Positions 8,369 through 19,500 of a DNA stretch of 64,000 bases are shown here, piece after piece. Within the stretch, counting starts at the first letter, position 1. Each line of letters starts with the position of its first letter. The stretch spans positions 1-64,000 of the forward strand of contig JAGAGD010000110.1 of assembly GCA_017627765.1 (NCBI GenBank), given 5' to 3'. A model generated the notes under the pieces. The model saw only the letters and a program-made list of their open reading frames with translations. It made no database searches and was not told where the DNA came from. The stretch is from Prevotella sp. GTDB taxonomy: Bacteria; Bacteroidota; Bacteroidia; Bacteroidales; Bacteroidaceae. Position numbers and translations under genes: made by a program.

Positions 8369-9670
8369 CTAAAAAGAGTAATTTAGGCCTACCGAGACAA
8401 ACTCTTTCAACTGCCAATATCCATGATGTTCATCACGAGATATTCCATCATCAAACCGCGGATAAATAAATATGTTCGACGAAATAAATCTATTGAACTT
8501 TAATGAAAATGTATTCTCCCACTCAAGTTCGGCCTTTTTGAAAGTTGTAAATCCATATAACCGACTCTTCCACATTACATTATCAGAAAATTTCCAAGTA
8601 AGTTCTGCAGTAAATTGAGATCCAATGTCATGTAGCACATGACGACCTTCTTTTAGTCCGTATCGCACAGCCAAAGGCAAAAGTCGCACATAACGAAAAT
8701 TATATGCAATAGGTGCAAGATGAATATTGCCAGTTAAACGTTTATTCAGTGCTTCAACTGAGTAATCCATACCAAGTGAAACATTTACATTCAACGGAGA
8801 AATAAAATCTGAATAAACAGTTGCATCATTGCTTTTATATCCTTTATAGAACTGGGTATTAGCAACCATTTGTAGGGTATAATACCATTTTTTTGATGCT
8901 TGAAGACCCAGTTTACTAGTATATCTAATAAGATCTTCTGAAGTTTTAAACGAATGCAGACTGTCACTCTTTGATGTTATAAAACCAATCTTAAGTTCTA
9001 ACTTGTTATCCCATTTTACTTTTTGTTTGTTGTTATAGTTAGCTTCAAAAGTAATACTACCTAATGCAGAATAATTACTTTCTCCGCCTTTATACCAATT
9101 TCCAGAAATGTAATTTTGTAAAAATTGTAAATAAAATTCGCCAGAATACTTCCAAAAGTTAGGCTTGCTAACTACAGGAGAATAAACAATAATATCTGGC
9201 TCTATAGGAGCAGGAGACATGGTTTCTGCCATATCAACTTGCTGACTTGCAGGTTCCTCATAACTCGTTTTAATTTTATTTTCATCAAGAAGCCTCTTTG
9301 CTGTAGCAGAAACTACATCAAAATGATTTATGTAAAGATTGAAAAGATTAGCTCTGTCAAATTTATCTGATGCAGATTTGGCATTTAGGCTGAAACTATC
9401 ACTTATATCAGACTCATGAAAAATAAATGGTGAAAAATATGCAAATAATTCTGGTGATAAACCTTCATATTTTGGAATTCTTTTTTTAGGAGAAAAACAT
9501 TTTAACTTTAACGTATCTATTTTTCTATCGTACAAATTAACTTTATCTATTATGAGAAGCGAAATAGAGTCATTATTTGTCTCTGATCTCTTTAGATTTT
9601 GCTGGGCATACAATGTTGGAACACAAATGATAAAAAGAATTGAAGCTATAATGTAAAAACGTAAATTCAT
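8369..9670 (-). CDS. DUF3078 family outer-membrane beta-barrel protein
   Basis: The 433-aa product starts with a signal peptide ending in an ALA-like region (MNLRFYIIASILFIICVPTLYA). After a poorly conserved stretch of about 160 residues comes a beta-rich domain with alternating aromatic residues (FWKYSGEFYLQFLQNYISGN, WYKGGESNYSALGSI, KVKWDNKLELKIG). It ends in an aromatic terminal strand (FVSVGLNYSF), a classical outer-membrane insertion signal. This is the DUF3078 pattern of Bacteroidota. Function is unknown; a role in envelope transport or assembly is only a guess. It is transcribed divergently from pyrG. Confidence 0.85.
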   Translation of the reverse strand: MNLRFYIIASILFIICVPTLYAQQNLKRSETNNDSISLLIIDKVNLYDRKIDTLKLKCFSPKKRIPKYEGLSPELFAYFSPFIFHESDISDSFSLNAKSASDKFDRANLFNLYINHFDVVSATAKRLLDENKIKTSYEEPASQQVDMAETMSPAPIEPDIIVYSPVVSKPNFWKYSGEFYLQFLQNYISGNWYKGGESNYSALGSITFEANYNNKQKVKWDNKLELKIGFITSKSDSLHSFKTSEDLIRYTSKLGLQASKKWYYTLQMVANTQFYKGYKSNDATVYSDFISPLNVNVSLGMDYSVEALNKRLTGNIHLAPIAYNFRYVRLLPLAVRYGLKEGRHVLHDIGSQFTAELTWKFSDNVMWKSRLYGFTTFKKAELEWENTFSLKFNRFISSNIFIYPRFDDGISRDEHHGYWQLKEFVSVGLNYSF

Positions 9671-9850
9671 ACCAAATTATAATACTACTTGATTTATAAA
9701 ACTGAAATAATCACTTTAACGAGAAATATCATATCTACAAAATGTCTGGCAAAATTAAGAAAAAGAATAGAAAAACATAGTTAATCACAAAAAAATGTAT
9801 TTTATTTGATTCAATTCAATTAAACATTTGTTATTTTCCTAAAAATAATG

Positions 9851-9858
9851 TACTTTTG
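9851..9858 (+). promoter_or_regulatory. -7 box for pyrG-yidC
   Basis: TACTTTTG followed by CAC matches TAnnTTTG and gives a leader of about 40 nt before the pyrG start. Confidence 0.6.
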
Positions 9859-9893
9859 CACATTCTTAATTAACTGATAAATATAAAAATTAA

Positions 9894-11513
<1,620 letters not shown>

Positions 11514-11557
11514 ATATAAAACAAAGTATTACCATTAATAATTAAGAAATTAAAAAC

Positions 11558-13453
11558 ATGGATAAGAATACAATAATAGGTTTCATTCTTATTGCAGCTG
11601 TGCTTATCGGTTTTAGCATATACAACAAGCCTTCAGAGGAAGAAATAAAAGCACAAGAAGAATTGATTGCTAAACAAGAAACTGAACAAAAAAAAGCAGC
11701 TGAACAACAGAAACTTATAGAGCAACAACAGAAAGAAAAACAAAAAACAGCAATTGAAGATACAACAGTATTATTCCATTCTGCATATTCTGGAGAGAAA
11801 CAAAATATAATTCTCAAAAATAAGTTTGTTGAACTTACATTGTCAACAAAAGGCGGAGTTGTAGAAAAAGCTGTAATAAAAGGATATAAAAACATAGAAG
11901 GCAAGAAAGATGTAACTCTTTTTGATGAGAAAGACCAACATCTCTCATTTAAAATTGATGGAAAAGAGCAAAACATCAATACTGCAGATTTGTTTTTTAC
12001 CCCAACTGAACAAACTGATTCTACAGTTACAATGGTTGCTCAAGCTGGTTTTGGGAAGCAACTTTCAATGAAATATGTACTAGGCAAAGACTATCTGCTA
12101 CACTTCTCAATGCAAGTAGATGGTATGGAGAATGATTTTTCTTCTAAAACAAATACCTTAAATATAGAATGGGAGCAAAAAACACGCCAACAAGAAAAAG
12201 GGTTCAACTTTGAAAATCGATATGCAACACTTACATATAAAGAGAAAGGTAGCGGCACAGATTACCTGAGCGAAACAAAGGAAATACTAAATGAAAAAAT
12301 AGAGAAGTCACTTGACTGGGTTGCTTTCAAAAATCAATTTTTCAGTTCTTTAATGATTTCTAAAGATGATTTTGCAAACAATTCGAATCTATCAAGCATA
12401 CCACAAGAAAAGGGATCAGGATACCTGAAACTGTATAAAGCACAACTTACGACTTTTTTTGATCCAAAAGGCAATACTCCTACCGAACTTGAATTCTATT
12501 ATGGTCCAAATGACTTCAGACTTCTGCAAAGTGTTGAAAAGCAAAGTAAATTTGACAAAGAACTTAAAATGGAACGCTTAGTCTATCTAGGATGGCCTTT
12601 GTTCCGTATTATTAACAGATGGTTTACCTTGTATGTATTTGACGGACTTACAAGTTTAGGTTTCAATATGGGAATTGTTTTAATACTCATAACATTGCTT
12701 CTTAAAGCGATAACTTTCCCATTGGTAAAGAAAAGTTATATGTCTTCTGCAAAGATGAGAGTATTAAAACCAAAATTAGATGAAGCTACAAAGCAATATG
12801 ACAAGCCTGAAGATCAAATGATGAAGCAACAGGCAATGATGCAGATGTATTCACAATATGGTGTAAGTCCTTTAAGTGGATGTATGCCAATGTTAATTCA
12901 AATGCCAATATGGATTGCCATGTTCAACTTTGTACCTAATGCTATTCAATTGCGTGGTGAAAGTTTCTTGTGGATAAAAGATCTCTCTACATATGATCCA
13001 ATATTTGAATGGGGTAAAAATATCTGGCTAATTGGAGATCATCTATCACTTACATGTATCTTATTCTGTGCTGCAAACTTAGCCTATTCTTGGATAACGA
13101 TGCGCCAACAACGTGATCAAATGATAGGTCAACAAGCAGAACAAATGAAGATGATGCAATGGATGATGTTCCTTATGCCACTAATGTTCTTCTTCATTTT
13201 TAATGATTATTCTGCTGGACTTAACTTCTACTATTTTGTGTCATTGTTCTTCAGTGCAGCAATTATGTGGACTCTGCGCAAGACTACAAATGACAAAAAG
13301 CTACTAGAGATTCTAGAAGCACGATATAAAGAAAATAAAAACAACCCAAAAAAGATGGGAGGTTTAGCTGCAAGACTTGAAGCGATGCAAAAACAGCAGC
13401 AAGAAATGCAGCGTAAACGTGAAGAATTGGAACGCAAAAAGAGAGGGCTATAA
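11558..13453 (+). CDS. yidC: Membrane protein insertase YidC
   Basis: The 631-aa protein has an N-terminal membrane anchor (TIIGFILIAAVLIGFSIY), a lysine/glutamine-rich linker and a large periplasmic beta-sandwich domain to about residue 350. The conserved insertase core follows, with several membrane segments (GFNMGIVLILITLLLKAITF, SGCMPMLIQMPIWIAMFNFV, MFLMPLMFFFIFNDYSAGLN). The motif FPLVKKSYMSSAKMRVLKPK is a family hallmark. It inserts proteins into the inner membrane with SecYEG or alone. The tail is a long basic coiled coil rich in Q, E, K and R, a plausible ribosome-binding extension. Confidence 0.97.
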   Translation: MDKNTIIGFILIAAVLIGFSIYNKPSEEEIKAQEELIAKQETEQKKAAEQQKLIEQQQKEKQKTAIEDTTVLFHSAYSGEKQNIILKNKFVELTLSTKGGVVEKAVIKGYKNIEGKKDVTLFDEKDQHLSFKIDGKEQNINTADLFFTPTEQTDSTVTMVAQAGFGKQLSMKYVLGKDYLLHFSMQVDGMENDFSSKTNTLNIEWEQKTRQQEKGFNFENRYATLTYKEKGSGTDYLSETKEILNEKIEKSLDWVAFKNQFFSSLMISKDDFANNSNLSSIPQEKGSGYLKLYKAQLTTFFDPKGNTPTELEFYYGPNDFRLLQSVEKQSKFDKELKMERLVYLGWPLFRIINRWFTLYVFDGLTSLGFNMGIVLILITLLLKAITFPLVKKSYMSSAKMRVLKPKLDEATKQYDKPEDQMMKQQAMMQMYSQYGVSPLSGCMPMLIQMPIWIAMFNFVPNAIQLRGESFLWIKDLSTYDPIFEWGKNIWLIGDHLSLTCILFCAANLAYSWITMRQQRDQMIGQQAEQMKMMQWMMFLMPLMFFFIFNDYSAGLNFYYFVSLFFSAAIMWTLRKTTNDKKLLEILEARYKENKNNPKKMGGLAARLEAMQKQQQEMQRKREELERKKRGL

Positions 13454-13498
13454 AATATTCTAAATAAATTATTCTAGAAAATCTAATATAATCTAAAT

Positions 13499-15661
13499 AT
13501 GTACAAGACGTTAATAATGGCTGCAGCATTTACTTTTGCAAGCAGCACTATGAATGCTCAAACCGTGAACATTGGAAAAAACAACATCAAGCTCACAAGC
13601 GACCAGCTCACACCTGAAGCTTTATGGGCTATGGGGCGTATCGGTTCAACAGAAGCCTCCCCAGATGGAAAGAAAGTTGTCTATACTGTTGCTTACTACA
13701 GTGTTAAAGAAAACAAAGGACACCATGTCATCTATGTTATGGATGCTGACGGTAAAAACAACAAGAAACTGACAACTAGTGAGAAAAATGAAACCGATCC
13801 TGTATGGATTGATGGTGGAAGACGCATTGCTTTCCTTACCAATGGACAACTATGGTCAATGGATGCTGACGGTAACAACAGAAAGCAATTAACACACGAT
13901 GCAAAAGATATTGAAGGATTTAAATTTTCACCTGATGGGAAGAAGGTAATCCTTATAAAATCTTTGCCTTTCCATGAAATTATAAAGGAAAATCCATCAG
14001 ATCTTCCAAAGGCTACAGGACGCAGAGTAACTGATTTGGCATATCGCCATTGGGATCACTACGTTGAAAGCATACAACACCCTTATGTAGCAAATGTAAC
14101 AGAGAATGGTATTGACGAAGGCAATGATATACTTGAAGGCGAACCATACGAGTGTCCTATGGAGCCATTTGGCGGAATAGAACAATTAGATTGGAGTAAA
14201 GATTCTAAACAAATTGCTTATACATGCCGTAAGAAGACAGGTCGTGACTACGCGATTTCTACAGATTCTGACATTTATCTCTACGACTTAACAAATAAAA
14301 AGACTATCAATCTTTGTAAACCTGCGGATTATGTTGCTCCCAAAGTAGATCCTTCTAAAACATTGCGTGACCAAGCTGTTAATGCACCTGAAAATTTAAA
14401 GAATAACCCTGGATATGACCAAAACCCACAATTCTCACCTGATGGAAAATATGTAGCATGGTTAAGCATGTCTCGTGATGGGTATGAAGCAGACCGTCAA
14501 CGCCTTTGTGTATACAACCTAGCTACTGGTGAGAAAAACTATGTTACTGAGAAATTTGATTCAAATGTTGATGATTTCTGTTGGAATAGTGACTCAAAGA
14601 CTATTTATTTCATAGGATGCTGGCATGCTTGTGTAAATTTATATCAGACAAATCTCAAAGGTGAGCATAAACAACTAACAGATGACTGGATGGATTTTGG
14701 TTCTGTTCAACTTATGAACAATGGCAAACAACTTCTTATGAAACGCCACAGTATGTCTCAAGGTGATGAGATTTATGCTGTAACTCCATCAAAAGATATT
14801 AAAAAGACGAAAGTTGAACAGATTACATTTGAGAACAAACACATCTACGATCAATTGGAATTTGGAAAGATACAAGAACGTTGGGTAACAACAACTGACG
14901 GAAAGAAAGAACAAGTGTGGATCATTCTACCTCCACATTTTGATCCTAACAAAAAATATCCTACCCTGCTATATTGTGAAGGTGGTCCACAAAGTCCTGT
15001 GTCACAATTCTGGAGTTATCGTTGGAACTTCCAAATTATGGCTGCACATGGATATGTAATTGTTGCTCCAAACCGTCGAGGACTACCTGGATATGGTCAG
15101 GCTTGGAATGAGGCTATATCTAGTGATTGGACGGGTCAGTGTATGCGTGACTATCTTTCTGCCATCGATGACGCTGTAGAAAACCTGCCTTTTGTTGACA
15201 AAGATCGTCTAGGTGCCGTTGGTGCAAGTTTCGGAGGATTCTCTGTTTATTATCTTGCTGGACACCACGACAAACGATTTAAATGCTTCATTGCCCATGA
15301 TGGTGCATTTAATCTCGAATCAATGTATACTGATACAGAAGAAGTTTGGTTCTCTAACTGGGAATATGACGATGCATATTGGAATAAAGACCTGACTGCT
15401 GCAGCAAAACGTACATATGAAAACTCTCCACACAAGTTTGTTGACAAATGGGATACCCCAATACTCTGCATTCATGGAGAAATGGACTATAGAATAAATG
15501 GAAATCAAGGTATGGGAGCATTCAATGCTGCACGTCTTAAAGGTATTGAAGCTGAGTTACTCATTTTCCCAGATGAAAACCATTGGGTTCTAAAACCACA
15601 AAATGGAATTCTCTGGCAACGCACATTCTTTAATTGGTTAGATCGCTGGTTGAAGAAATAA
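13499..15661 (+). CDS. S9 family prolyl oligopeptidase-type peptidase
   Basis: This 720-aa secreted or periplasmic enzyme has a signal peptide ending near TMNAQT. Next is a beta-propeller made of TolB/WD-like repeats (SPDGKKVVY, WIDGGRRIAFLTNG, FSPDGKYVAW). The C-terminal alpha/beta-hydrolase domain carries the catalytic triad Ser577 (GASFGGFS), Asp663 (HGEMDYRI) and His695 (ENHWV). The order and size fit dipeptidyl- or acylaminoacyl-peptidases of family S9, which cleave short peptides. Two MFS transporters follow directly (20 bp gap), suggesting coupling of peptide cleavage to uptake of the products. Exact specificity is not visible. Confidence 0.92.
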   Translation: MYKTLIMAAAFTFASSTMNAQTVNIGKNNIKLTSDQLTPEALWAMGRIGSTEASPDGKKVVYTVAYYSVKENKGHHVIYVMDADGKNNKKLTTSEKNETDPVWIDGGRRIAFLTNGQLWSMDADGNNRKQLTHDAKDIEGFKFSPDGKKVILIKSLPFHEIIKENPSDLPKATGRRVTDLAYRHWDHYVESIQHPYVANVTENGIDEGNDILEGEPYECPMEPFGGIEQLDWSKDSKQIAYTCRKKTGRDYAISTDSDIYLYDLTNKKTINLCKPADYVAPKVDPSKTLRDQAVNAPENLKNNPGYDQNPQFSPDGKYVAWLSMSRDGYEADRQRLCVYNLATGEKNYVTEKFDSNVDDFCWNSDSKTIYFIGCWHACVNLYQTNLKGEHKQLTDDWMDFGSVQLMNNGKQLLMKRHSMSQGDEIYAVTPSKDIKKTKVEQITFENKHIYDQLEFGKIQERWVTTTDGKKEQVWIILPPHFDPNKKYPTLLYCEGGPQSPVSQFWSYRWNFQIMAAHGYVIVAPNRRGLPGYGQAWNEAISSDWTGQCMRDYLSAIDDAVENLPFVDKDRLGAVGASFGGFSVYYLAGHHDKRFKCFIAHDGAFNLESMYTDTEEVWFSNWEYDDAYWNKDLTAAAKRTYENSPHKFVDKWDTPILCIHGEMDYRINGNQGMGAFNAARLKGIEAELLIFPDENHWVLKPQNGILWQRTFFNWLDRWLKK

Positions 15662-15681
15662 TAGAATAAAAGAAAAAATAA

Positions 15682-17322
15682 ATGACAAATAATAATACTA
15701 GTATGACACAAATTCAAAAAACTTTGAGAGATTCTGCCGCAATGCGCTGGACCGCTCTGCTGCTTTTGGCTTTAGCCATGTTTTGCAGCTACATTTTCAT
15801 GGACATCCTCTCACCTATCAAGGATTTAATGCAAACAACAAGAGGTTGGGACTCTGATGCATTTGGCACAATGCAAGGTGCTGAAGTTTTCCTTAATGTA
15901 TTCGTATTTTTCCTCATCTTTGCTGGTATTATACTTGACAAGATGGGTGTTCGTTTCACCGCAGTTCTCTCTGGAGCTGTAATGCTTGTTGGTGCAATTA
16001 TTAAGTGGTATGCTGTAAGTGATGCATTTATTGGAAGTGGTCTCGAAACATGGTTTACAAACAACCTTAACTATATTCCTGGTTTCGATGAATTAGGAGT
16101 TTCTCCATTTTACCTTGGAATGCCAGCATCTGCTAAGGTTGCTGCTATCGGTTTCATGATTTTTGGTTGCGGATGCGAAATGGCTGGCATTACGGTAAGT
16201 CGTGGTATCGTCAAATGGTTCAAAGGTCGTGAAATGGCTCTAGCTATGGGTTCAGAAATGGCTCTAGCACGTCTAGGAGTTGCAACTTGTATGATTTTCT
16301 CACCATTCTTTGCAAAACTTGGCGGAGTTATAAGTGTTAGTCGTTCTGTTGCTTTCGGAGTTGTAATACTTATGATAGCACTCATTATGTTTATTGTCTA
16401 TTTCTTTATGGACAAAAAACTTGATTCACAGACAGGCGAAGCTGAAGAAAAAGACGATCCTTTCAAAATTAGCGACTTAGGTCAGATTCTTACAAGTTCT
16501 GGTTTCTGGCTTGTAGCACTCTTATGTGTTTTATATTATAGTGCTATTTTCCCATTCCAGAAATATGCAGTAAATATGCTTCAATGTAACCTTGAACTGC
16601 ATGAACCAGCAGCAGACTCATTCTGGGCATCACCAAGTGTAACAATCGTTCAGTACATTATCATGCTTGTTGTTGCTGCTGCAGGTTTTGCAAGCAACTT
16701 CATGAAAGCTAAGAGCCGTCGCTTTGCATTCCTTGCAATTTCAATTATTGCACTTATTACATATTGCTATATGGGATACATGCGTCAGTCTGCTGAATCT
16801 ATATTTGCAGTATTCCCACTGTTAGCCGTACTTATTACACCTATTTTAGGTAGTTATGTAGACCATAAAGGAAAAGCTGCATCAATGCTTGTTCTTGGTT
16901 CTATATTGCTTATTGCCTGCCATCTGACATTTGCTTTCGTTCTTCCTGCATTCAAGGGAAATGCTGTTGGTGGAATCATAATTGCATATCTAACAATTCT
17001 TGTTCTTGGCTCTAGCTTCTCACTTGTTCCTGCTTCATTATGGCCAAGTGTACCAAAACTGGTGGATGCAAAAATTATTGGCTCTGCATATGCACTTATC
17101 TTTTGGATTCAAAACATAGGTCTATGGTTGTTCCCACTACTTATTGGTAAAGTTCTTACATCTACAAATCCAGAAGGTACACCTGCTGACGAACTTAATT
17201 ATACAGCTCCGCTAATTATGCTTGCATCGCTTGGAGTTGCAGCTTTAATTCTTGGTCTAATTCTTAAAGTTGTTGACAAAAAGAAGGGACTAGGTCTTGA
17301 AGAACCAAATATTAAAGAATAG
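15682..17322 (+). CDS. MFS transporter, first of a tandem pair
   Basis: The 546-aa inner-membrane protein has about 12 hydrophobic segments and MFS features, such as the loop after the second segment (GIILDKMGVRFTAVLSG) and its counterpart in the second half (LGSYVDHKGKAASML). It starts 20 bp after the S9 peptidase stop. An internal ATG at 15703 (MTQIQKTL) aligns with the start of the second paralogue and is a possible alternative start. The adjacent peptidase suggests a peptide or amino-acid substrate, but that is inference. A perfect 18-bp inverted repeat follows the gene and probably ends the operon. Confidence 0.85.
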   Translation: MTNNNTSMTQIQKTLRDSAAMRWTALLLLALAMFCSYIFMDILSPIKDLMQTTRGWDSDAFGTMQGAEVFLNVFVFFLIFAGIILDKMGVRFTAVLSGAVMLVGAIIKWYAVSDAFIGSGLETWFTNNLNYIPGFDELGVSPFYLGMPASAKVAAIGFMIFGCGCEMAGITVSRGIVKWFKGREMALAMGSEMALARLGVATCMIFSPFFAKLGGVISVSRSVAFGVVILMIALIMFIVYFFMDKKLDSQTGEAEEKDDPFKISDLGQILTSSGFWLVALLCVLYYSAIFPFQKYAVNMLQCNLELHEPAADSFWASPSVTIVQYIIMLVVAAAGFASNFMKAKSRRFAFLAISIIALITYCYMGYMRQSAESIFAVFPLLAVLITPILGSYVDHKGKAASMLVLGSILLIACHLTFAFVLPAFKGNAVGGIIIAYLTILVLGSSFSLVPASLWPSVPKLVDAKIIGSAYALIFWIQNIGLWLFPLLIGKVLTSTNPEGTPADELNYTAPLIMLASLGVAALILGLILKVVDKKKGLGLEEPNIKE

Positions 17323-17344
17323 GCATTCTAAGATGTTTAATTAA

Positions 17345-17397
17345 ATTAAGATTTAAGATTTGGATTAAACTTTTCAAATCTTAAATCTTAATTTTTG
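17345..17397 (+). terminator. Rho-independent terminator after the first MFS gene
   Basis: Arms at 17345-17362 and 17375-17392 are perfectly complementary over 18 bp (ATTAAGATTTAAGATTTG and its complement) with a 12-base loop, followed by TTTTTG. Confidence 0.75.
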
Positions 17398-17491
17398 AAA
17401 CACATAAAACAAACTAAGAATTATATCTTAATATTTTATAGTATATTTATTGTATACTAAAAAATATATTATAAAATTAGACCATATTTAT

Positions 17492-18844
17492 ATGTCAGAT
17501 AAAGTCCGCACAATTCTTTCCGAATCTCCAGCAATGCGCTGGACAGTTTTATTCATTGTTGCCTTCACCATGATGGTCGGCTACTTGATTAATGATATCA
17601 TGTCACCTTTAGAAAGCATACTTTGTCTACCTGTAGAACAAGGAGGTCTCGGTTGGGACAGCAGTGACTATGGTTTCTTTTCTGGAGCAGGAAGTATTAT
17701 GAATGTGTATCTACTGATGCTATTTTTCAGCGGTTTGATTCTTGACAAAATGGGTACGCGTTTCACAGGATTATTAGCTTGCAGTCTAATGATTAGTGGA
17801 GTCCTAATAAAACTTTATGCAATTACTACACATTTTGATACAACCTCAATTTATATACCAATTTATAACCATAACATTCCACAATCTGCAGCATATGCCA
17901 GTCTAGGTTTCTCACTTTTTGGTGTTGGATATGAAATGTGTGGTATAACAGTAAGCAAAGCAATGGTGCGCTGGTTTACAGGACACGAACTTGCAATGGC
18001 TATGGGAATTCAGTTAGCAATGGCCAGACTAGGTACTGCTGCCGCACTAAGCATTAGCGCACCGCTAGCCCGCCATTTAACCTTATCTGCACCGCTGACT
18101 GCTGGTTTATTACTTCTTATAATAAGTATAATTGCATGGTTTGTCTACTGTGTTATTGACCGTCGTTTAGACTACCAAACAAAAGGTCAAATAACAATAG
18201 AAGATGAGGATGAGAAATTTCATTTTAGTGATTTAGGAACAACATTGAAGAATCCAGGATTCTGGATAATAACACTTTTTTGCGTGCTTTTCTATTCTGC
18301 ACTAAATCCATTTCTAAAATTTGCTACAAGGCTAATGGAAATAAAATACAGCATACCATCAGACATTGCTGGTATGTTTACTTCTATAGCTCCATTTGCA
18401 ACAATCATTTTAACACCTCTTTTTGGAAGAATATATGATAAATATGGAAGGGGTGTAAGCATAATTATTTTAGGAACGGGCATATTGTCAATTGCTCATT
18501 TAGGTTTCTCACTTCCAGTGCATAGTAGCTCAATAGCAATTGGATTGATTCTGCTTTTCAGTATTGGCTATTCTTTAACACCAGCCGCATTATGGCCTTG
18601 TATTCCAAAGATAATACCATTACGCTGTCTTGGCACCGCTTATGCCATGATTTTTTTCATCCAGAATTTTGGGCGTTCAATTATTCCAATGTTTGTTGGT
18701 CGCGCAAATGAAACCGACCCTTCATATACAACCTCAATGATTATATTTGCTAGTACTGCATTTGCTGCAATGTGCGTTGCTATGATAATGCTGGTTGTAG
18801 ATAAGAAAAAAGGATATGGATTACAAAAACCTAATATAAGATGA
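17492..18844 (+). CDS. MFS transporter, second of a tandem pair
   Basis: This is a clear paralogue of the preceding transporter. Both begin with a short tail then PAMRWTVLF/AAMRWTALL, have MSPLESI/LSPIKDL after the first segment, share LILDKMGTRFTG/IILDKMGVRFTA, and end VDKKKGYGLQKPNIR/VDKKKGLGLEEPNIK. I chose ATG 17492 (MSDKVRTILS), which aligns with the paralogue; an in-frame TTG at 17450 adds only 14 residues that look non-native. It gives 450 aa, about 90 fewer than its sister. A terminator precedes it, so it probably has its own promoter. Substrate unknown. Confidence 0.85.
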   Translation: MSDKVRTILSESPAMRWTVLFIVAFTMMVGYLINDIMSPLESILCLPVEQGGLGWDSSDYGFFSGAGSIMNVYLLMLFFSGLILDKMGTRFTGLLACSLMISGVLIKLYAITTHFDTTSIYIPIYNHNIPQSAAYASLGFSLFGVGYEMCGITVSKAMVRWFTGHELAMAMGIQLAMARLGTAAALSISAPLARHLTLSAPLTAGLLLLIISIIAWFVYCVIDRRLDYQTKGQITIEDEDEKFHFSDLGTTLKNPGFWIITLFCVLFYSALNPFLKFATRLMEIKYSIPSDIAGMFTSIAPFATIILTPLFGRIYDKYGRGVSIIILGTGILSIAHLGFSLPVHSSSIAIGLILLFSIGYSLTPAALWPCIPKIIPLRCLGTAYAMIFFIQNFGRSIIPMFVGRANETDPSYTTSMIIFASTAFAAMCVAMIMLVVDKKKGYGLQKPNIR

Positions 18845-18855
18845 ATGCTATAATT

Positions 18856-19473
18856 CTAATATTCTTTATTAATAATATCTAATTCTTTTTCTAGCATTGT
18901 TCCAAACAAATCCTTGTCATATTTAGTAAATAGCGCAGTAACAAGTGTTATATATTCTGGCAAATTATTGTCAATACTCCATTTTAATTCAATACCTAAC
19001 AACTCAGATGTTGTTTTGCCAACATCAAACCCTACAGATTCTATTGAATGACGAACTTCATTAGGGTGTCTACATAAAAGTCCGCTAAGACGCGCACAAG
19101 GTTCAGGACTACAAATACGACATGGCCCAACAAGAAATGACACTGTTTCAGGAAATTCAAACAACACTTTTTCATGAACACGTTTTAATTTATCAATAGC
19201 AATATACATAGCTTGATTCGATAACTTGTCTCGCTCCTCTATAGATTTTGGTTGCCGACATTCATCAAACTTAACTTTTGTTCCTATTATATAAACATGC
19301 TCGTATCCTTCTATATATTTATCAGTATTAAAATTAAATGGAGGACACGCCCAAGTTTTACCATACCTTGAGCATTGCTTACATAGTTTTATAAAGCGGG
19401 CAGAGTCTCTATAGTTTTTTATATAATCTTTGGCGGATATATATGCTATTTTATTTGATAAACTTATATTCAC
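18856..19473 (-). CDS. DUF2284 family cysteine-rich metal-binding protein
   Basis: The 205-aa product has two Cys clusters typical of DUF2284. The first is CKQCSRYGKTWACPPFNFN near residue 30. The second is CRICSPEPCARLSGLLCRHP near residue 120, followed by HSIESVGFDVGKTT. The cysteine spacing suggests an iron-sulfur or other metal site. Function is unknown. It lies 27 bp downstream of purF on the same strand and is probably co-transcribed with it. Its stop is only 11 bp from the convergent MFS gene. Confidence 0.82.
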   Translation of the reverse strand: MNISLSNKIAYISAKDYIKNYRDSARFIKLCKQCSRYGKTWACPPFNFNTDKYIEGYEHVYIIGTKVKFDECRQPKSIEERDKLSNQAMYIAIDKLKRVHEKVLFEFPETVSFLVGPCRICSPEPCARLSGLLCRHPNEVRHSIESVGFDVGKTTSELLGIELKWSIDNNLPEYITLVTALFTKYDKDLFGTMLEKELDIINKEY

Positions 19474-19500
19474 CTTCTCAAATAATTCAATTAGTTAAAT

